A stretch of DNA of 64,000 nt from Kwoniella bestiolae CBS 10118. Lineage: Eukaryota; Basidiomycota; Tremellomycetes; Tremellales; Cryptococcaceae. Below, one piece after another: positions 59,738-64,000 of the stretch. The stretch spans positions 1,302,001 to 1,366,000 of the forward strand of contig NC_089246.1 of the NCBI RefSeq assembly GCF_000512585.2. Reading direction: 5' to 3'. Positions within the stretch are counted from its first letter, which is position 1, and each line of letters starts with the position of its first letter. Below the pieces are notes generated by a model, which was not told the origin of the DNA, ran no database searches, and saw nothing but the letters and a program-made list of their open reading frames with translations. The translations under genes were made by a program, and so were the position numbers.

Positions 59738-61221
59738 CTTGATGTGCTGGTTGTCGGAAGGCCGAGTGAGAAGTAAAGGATGATCAGTTGATGATCCGCA
59801 TCGCAAGTGTGGATGGACTTACAACGATTTCTAAAAGAAGCAAGTCCAGTAGACTATATAGAGGTCTACTCTACTTCCCTACTTTCAATTCAGGAAATGT
59901 TGTGAAGAGAGGAATTGGAGGTGAAACTGTCTCGGATGAAATGAGATGAAATCGATCCCGTCGATTCAAGTATGTTCTGCCTTCTAAGGTTGCCTGTGTT
60001 GCTGATGATTTGATGGATAGTATGGATAATATCTCAAGGAGTGGCTGAGGTTGTGATTCTCCAGTTTCACTAGTCGATATGAAGATTGTTGGATCGTTAC
60101 GATGATGTTGCTGTATGCTGCCCCTTCTATGTCTAAATCCTTACGTTGGGAAATGAAAGGTTGTCTATTGGTTGTTCTAGTCTATGATGAGAAAGTCGGA
60201 TGGATTGATTTGATTATATATACTGATGTAAATACAAAAGACCCGAATTGTTGGATGGTGGATGAGAAGGGTATCTATAAGGTTTCTTATTCTTGTTCTT
60301 CTATGATGATGTGAGAAAAAGGAACGAGGGGAAGGGGTCGAATGTCAGATGATGATGAGTGTCGTGTGGTCTATAAGGATAAGTCTATCTTCTATGATGT
60401 GTGGTATGATGTGTGTAGTATGTAGACTACTGATGATATAATATGCCAGTACAGTATTAGTATAGTAATCAGGTGATGAACTTGACGTGGGACATGACAT
60501 GCATGACATGTACAGATGATAGTAGGTTACTTACTTACAAGTCAGCCTGATAATCATTGACATCATACTTCATTCTATACGTAATCAGCCCCACTCGTGC
60601 CCCTCGTGCCTGTTACATCCAAGCTGATGCATCCCAATACCATTCCAGCAACTCTAATCAACCATTTTAAATGATACTCGGGATGTGTCTATTCATATGA
60701 TCATGTAACGTATAGATCATTCTAGACTCGTTCCTCAATCAATCAGCACCCTCTTTGCTTTGAATGATCAACTGCAGATCCAAGTTACGGTACGTGCTTA
60801 GGAGTATGTATGTACAGCACAGGACAGGACAGTGCCACCTATGATGAGATAATCTTGATGCCACTTAGAAGGGGGGGTTCCGAGTGCCCGGTTGAAAATG
60901 ATCAGGTGGTTACCGGATCAAGTAAGAGAAAGACGCGCAAGCTTACTAGTCATGATAACGCAATCCATTCTCATTCTATTCTCTCACTCTATCACTCTCT
61001 CTCTTCCTTTCATAATCATCATCACCAACCTACTTCCACTTCATCATCATAACAAACGAACGCTTGTCAAGCGATACACTCTAATCATCTCATCCTGCCA
61101 TTGTATTTATACATACATCCAATACCTAATCATACACTTGATCATAGGTCTACTCACTCGCAGAACAGGCGTTATCGCCACCCCCTTATCAGTCACCAAT
61201 ACAACCTCGACTTCAGCCGAC
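59738..61221. promoter_or_regulatory. Divergent promoter region of PSP1 and the NBR1-like gene
   Basis: 1.5 kb between divergent starts. Near PSP1 it includes a likely 5'-UTR intron (59825 down to about 59747). C/T-rich sequence at 60955-61060 and a TAG/CAG context near 61150-61210 suggest a spliced 5' leader for the plus-strand gene too. Short ORFs (for example 60102-60314) look accidental. Confidence 0.45.
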
Positions 61222-64000
61222 ATGTTCGTCATCAAGGCTACTCTGAAGGATGAGACTAGACGTCTCACTTTCGACAGATCGAAATTCCCTCCTTACTCCG
61301 AGGTTCAACAGAAGGTGAGTCATCTGCCCTCTACTGGCGCCCAGACGAGAGAAGGCATCGGGCATCTCCGGGGCTGTGCTCGATAAGGAAGAAGAGCTGA
61401 TATCATCTTCGTCGCTAGCTTCGAACCATCTTCAACCTCCCCTCGACTGCTCATACCTATTGGGTGAACGTACTCCTCTTCCCAGACGACGCCCAAGAGG
61501 CGAGGATCATGTTTAAGAAGCATGTATGCGATGCTGCAGAGTGAGTTACTCCCTTTGCTAGTCTTTCTAGATGCAACATACCGTATCTAGAAGTATCCAT
61601 CATCGTGTTTCATATCCCTCCTCCGTTTTGAACGGTAATCTAGAATTGAGGGAGTAGTGGCAATTATCTACATCACCTGATCTGTCGCTGACAATTGTGT
61701 TTCATCCTGATCCCTCTTTCCCCTGCCTCCACTGCACGTCCATCCTCGCACACAACAGATACGAATCCGCTCAAGCACCCTTTGTACACAGTGGTCTTCC
61801 TGCTCCAGCACTAGTCTTTACCGTCCTTCTCGCTTCCGATCCAAGATTGAATACCATACACGGATATCACCGAGCCAACACCCTGCTCACTTCTGCGGGT
61901 GATCTTGCTATACATATCTCATCGATCGAAGAAGATCTCGCCAAACGAGTGTCACTCCTCACCGCTCTCCAGGAGAAACTCGCATCCTGTCAAAAAGATG
62001 GCGATACCACCGGTGTCACCTTCTGGTCTGACCGAGTCAACGACAAGAAGAAATCTGTCAAGGATCTCGAAACTGAATTACTGAACTGTCAACAAGAATT
62101 CAACAGGATGAACGATCAACTCGATGGTGCCGCTGTACCTAATGGCTATCCTCCTCAATCCCTCAGGGATTATGCCGAATCCGAAGAGAAGGAAGAAGTC
62201 GGTAGAGCCCAACAAACTGAAGACGAGCTCGCAGCTTGGAAAGCTGGTAACGAGTATGAACATGAGACCCAACTCTTCCCTCCTCTCGACCATCTCATCC
62301 CACCTCATGGTCCAAGGTTCAGAGGACATCACGGTCGACGAGGTTTCCGACCCCCTCCTCCGCATTTCCATGCTAGAGGTTGGGCACCTATGCCCCCTCC
62401 CCCTCCTCCACCACCTGCTGCGCAATTCAGTGGATTCGCACCACGACCTCCTCGATTCGAACCTCAACAAGGTGAAAGAGGTATCCGAAACCTCTTTGAC
62501 AGAGTTAGCGATGTCCTCAACCCTCCTGTCCCTGCGGACGCCGTCCCCGTTAGAGAGATCAAGACGATGCTCGACACCTTCCTTGTCAACTTGTCGAACC
62601 AGCTTGCTACTACCTTCGAAGGCGCGCCACGAGTAGCTACCACCGATGCTACCAGCGAGACTGAACGACCTATCCCGGGGGCATTCGTTCAACCTCAGGC
62701 TGACGCTCAGATCCAAACTCAACCTGTGACTCCCGAGCCTGCTCGAGAGGAGAGGAACGCGAATACTCGATCAGCCCAACTTGGGAAAGGTGGATTCAGA
62801 CATCGAAGAATCTGGTGTGACGGTTGTGAAGAAGGTATCAGAGGTGTCAGATACAAGTGCGAGGTGAGCTCATATATTGTGTTCTTGATTTCTCAGACAA
62901 TGATAGCTGACTTGAATCGATTTAGCAATGCCCCGACTACGACCTCTGTGGATCATGTCTTCCATTACTTCACTCTTCTGACCTTCATCCTTCCGCTCAT
63001 ACATTCAAAGCAATGCTTCACCGAGATCTCGAAGAACGAATCAAGATCAATACTGAAGGTCGAGCCGAAGAGTCTGTCAGACATCCAGCTACTTGCGATC
63101 TGTGCAGTCTCGCTATCACTGGTATCAGATGGAAATGCCTCAACTGTCCTGATTGGGATAGCTGCAACTCGTGTGCTGCTACTATCACCGAGACTCACCC
63201 TGGTCATTCATTCGTCAAACTCCATAAGTCTAGCGATTATGTTCCTAATGCTTCGGTCGAGGAGAAGGAGAACGTCTCTCATCCTCATGTCATTTGTGAC
63301 GGTAAGCTGGATGGAATCTCATGGACTTAACTTCAGCTGACTGACATGACAATGACCTTAGGCTGCAACGGCTACATCCGAGGCTCGAGGTACAAGTGCA
63401 TGCACCCTTCATGCCCTGACTACGACCTCTGCGAGGCATGCGAATCATCACCTCATGAGGTACACCCCGTCGACCACCCAATGTTGAAGATGAAATTACC
63501 TCTTAAGTTGAACTTTTCTTCTCACTTTGAGCCCCCCAGCGACAACGAGACTACTTCAAGAGGTAATGGTCATCGACCTGCTCGACGAGGACATCCTCAT
63601 GCCCACGAGAGAAGAGTCAACGGAGATGCCTTCGGCCCTAGACGAGCAGGTTGTTGGAGACAACATGAGAGTCCTGACGGATCAAGATTGGGAAGAAGAA
63701 ACCATGTCAACTCTGCTACTTCCACTCCTCAAGCCGAAGGAGCTTCTACTCCAAGATCGCCCGTAGTGACAGGAACTCCCCAAGTGCAAGAAAAAGAAAT
63801 CGAGCCAGTCATCCCTGGAGGGTTTGTCACTCGAAACCTTTACGACACACAAGATTCCGTCGGTAATCTATCCGCACCATTGACGCCAGACAATAAGGTC
63901 GTCGAGTCTGAGCCTGAGCTTGCAACGCTCTCATCTGCTCAAGCGATTACAGAGGCAGTACCAGCTCTCACCAAAGCCGTTCAAGATATCATTCTCGAAT
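61222..64000 (+). CDS. NBR1: NBR1-type selective autophagy receptor with three ZZ zinc fingers, 3' end beyond the window
   Basis: NBR1 proteins link cargo to the autophagy or ESCRT machinery. Exons 61222-61314, 61419-61540, 61759-62863, 62928-63301 and 63362-64000 stay in frame for about 775 residues and run off the edge. The start MFVIKATLKDETRRLTFDRS is a PB1-like domain (to residue 75: YWVNVLLFPDDAQEARIMF). Next come a coiled segment (LAKRVSLLTALQEKLASCQK), Pro-rich RGG-like sequence with a run of prolines, and three ZZ fingers: WCDGCEEGIRGVRYKCEQCP with YDLCGSC; CDLCSLAITGIRWKCLNCP with WDSCNSC and HPGHSFVKL; and CDGCNGYIRGSRYKC with CPDYDLCEAC and HPVDHPMLKM. Three ZZ modules, the PB1 start and the disordered linker match fungal Nbr1; the four-tryptophan (FW) domain expected next is outside the window. 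Confidence 0.88.

Overview
This is a gene-dense eukaryotic window from a basidiomycete yeast, most likely a Tremellales species of the Cryptococcus/Kwoniella type (inference). The reasons are many short introns (mostly 45-80 bp) with GTGAGT/GTATGT donors, CTGAC/CTAAT-like branch sites and CAG/TAG acceptors, mid-range GC, and intron-split homologues of core fungal genes on both strands. I placed 20 protein-coding loci, including one frameshifted copy. I saw no transposon, CRISPR array, rRNA or recognisable tRNA. All exon joins were worked out by eye from splice signals and family conservation.

Layout, left to right: (1) 1-3493 (-), a long disordered Ser/Pro-rich protein cut by the left edge. 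(2) 4673-7084 (-), an unrecognised protein with an acidic tail carrying repeated ELLID motifs that look like SUMO-interacting motifs. (3) 7544-10233 (+), a Mam3/CNNM-type DUF21+CBS membrane protein. (4) 10384-11372 (+), Atg10-like E2. (5) 11829-15370 (-), SPX-domain phosphate transporter of the Pho87/90/91 type. (6-8) 16566-21005 (+), three tandem paralogues for small secreted proteins with a calpain-like core whose catalytic residues appear to be lost; the middle copy has a 2-nt frameshift. (9) 21338-24685 (-), HAM1-like protein. (10) 26464-27613 (-), eIF3j. (11) 28028-29337 (+), cyclin L. (12) 29760-30250 (+), DUF1748 microprotein. (13) 30649-32532 (-), unknown polytopic membrane protein. 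(14) 33607-36346 (-), Vps27 (ESCRT-0). (15) 37401-43654 (+), RNA polymerase II largest subunit Rpb1. (16) 44135-47237 (-), DNA polymerase eta. (17) 47604-54143 (-), Ubr1 N-recognin. (18) 54780-56106 (+), TRAPP subunit Trs33. (19) 56637-59737 (-), Psp1. (20) 61222-64000 (+), NBR1-type selective-autophagy receptor cut by the right edge.

Most genes are single-copy housekeeping genes with no operon logic. The one accessory-looking segment is 16.5-21.2 kb: three paralogues share five introns at identical phases, an N-terminal signal peptide, a calpain-like WW...GNP.(D/E)A motif and a C-terminal VVHW or VHW, and an exact 20-bp tandem duplication lies just beyond them. This secreted pseudo-calpain family is my best candidate for an undescribed system. 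Other points of note are the ELLID repeats, an Rpb1 tail in which heptad positions 4 and 7 have drifted, and three PIP-like motifs in polymerase eta.
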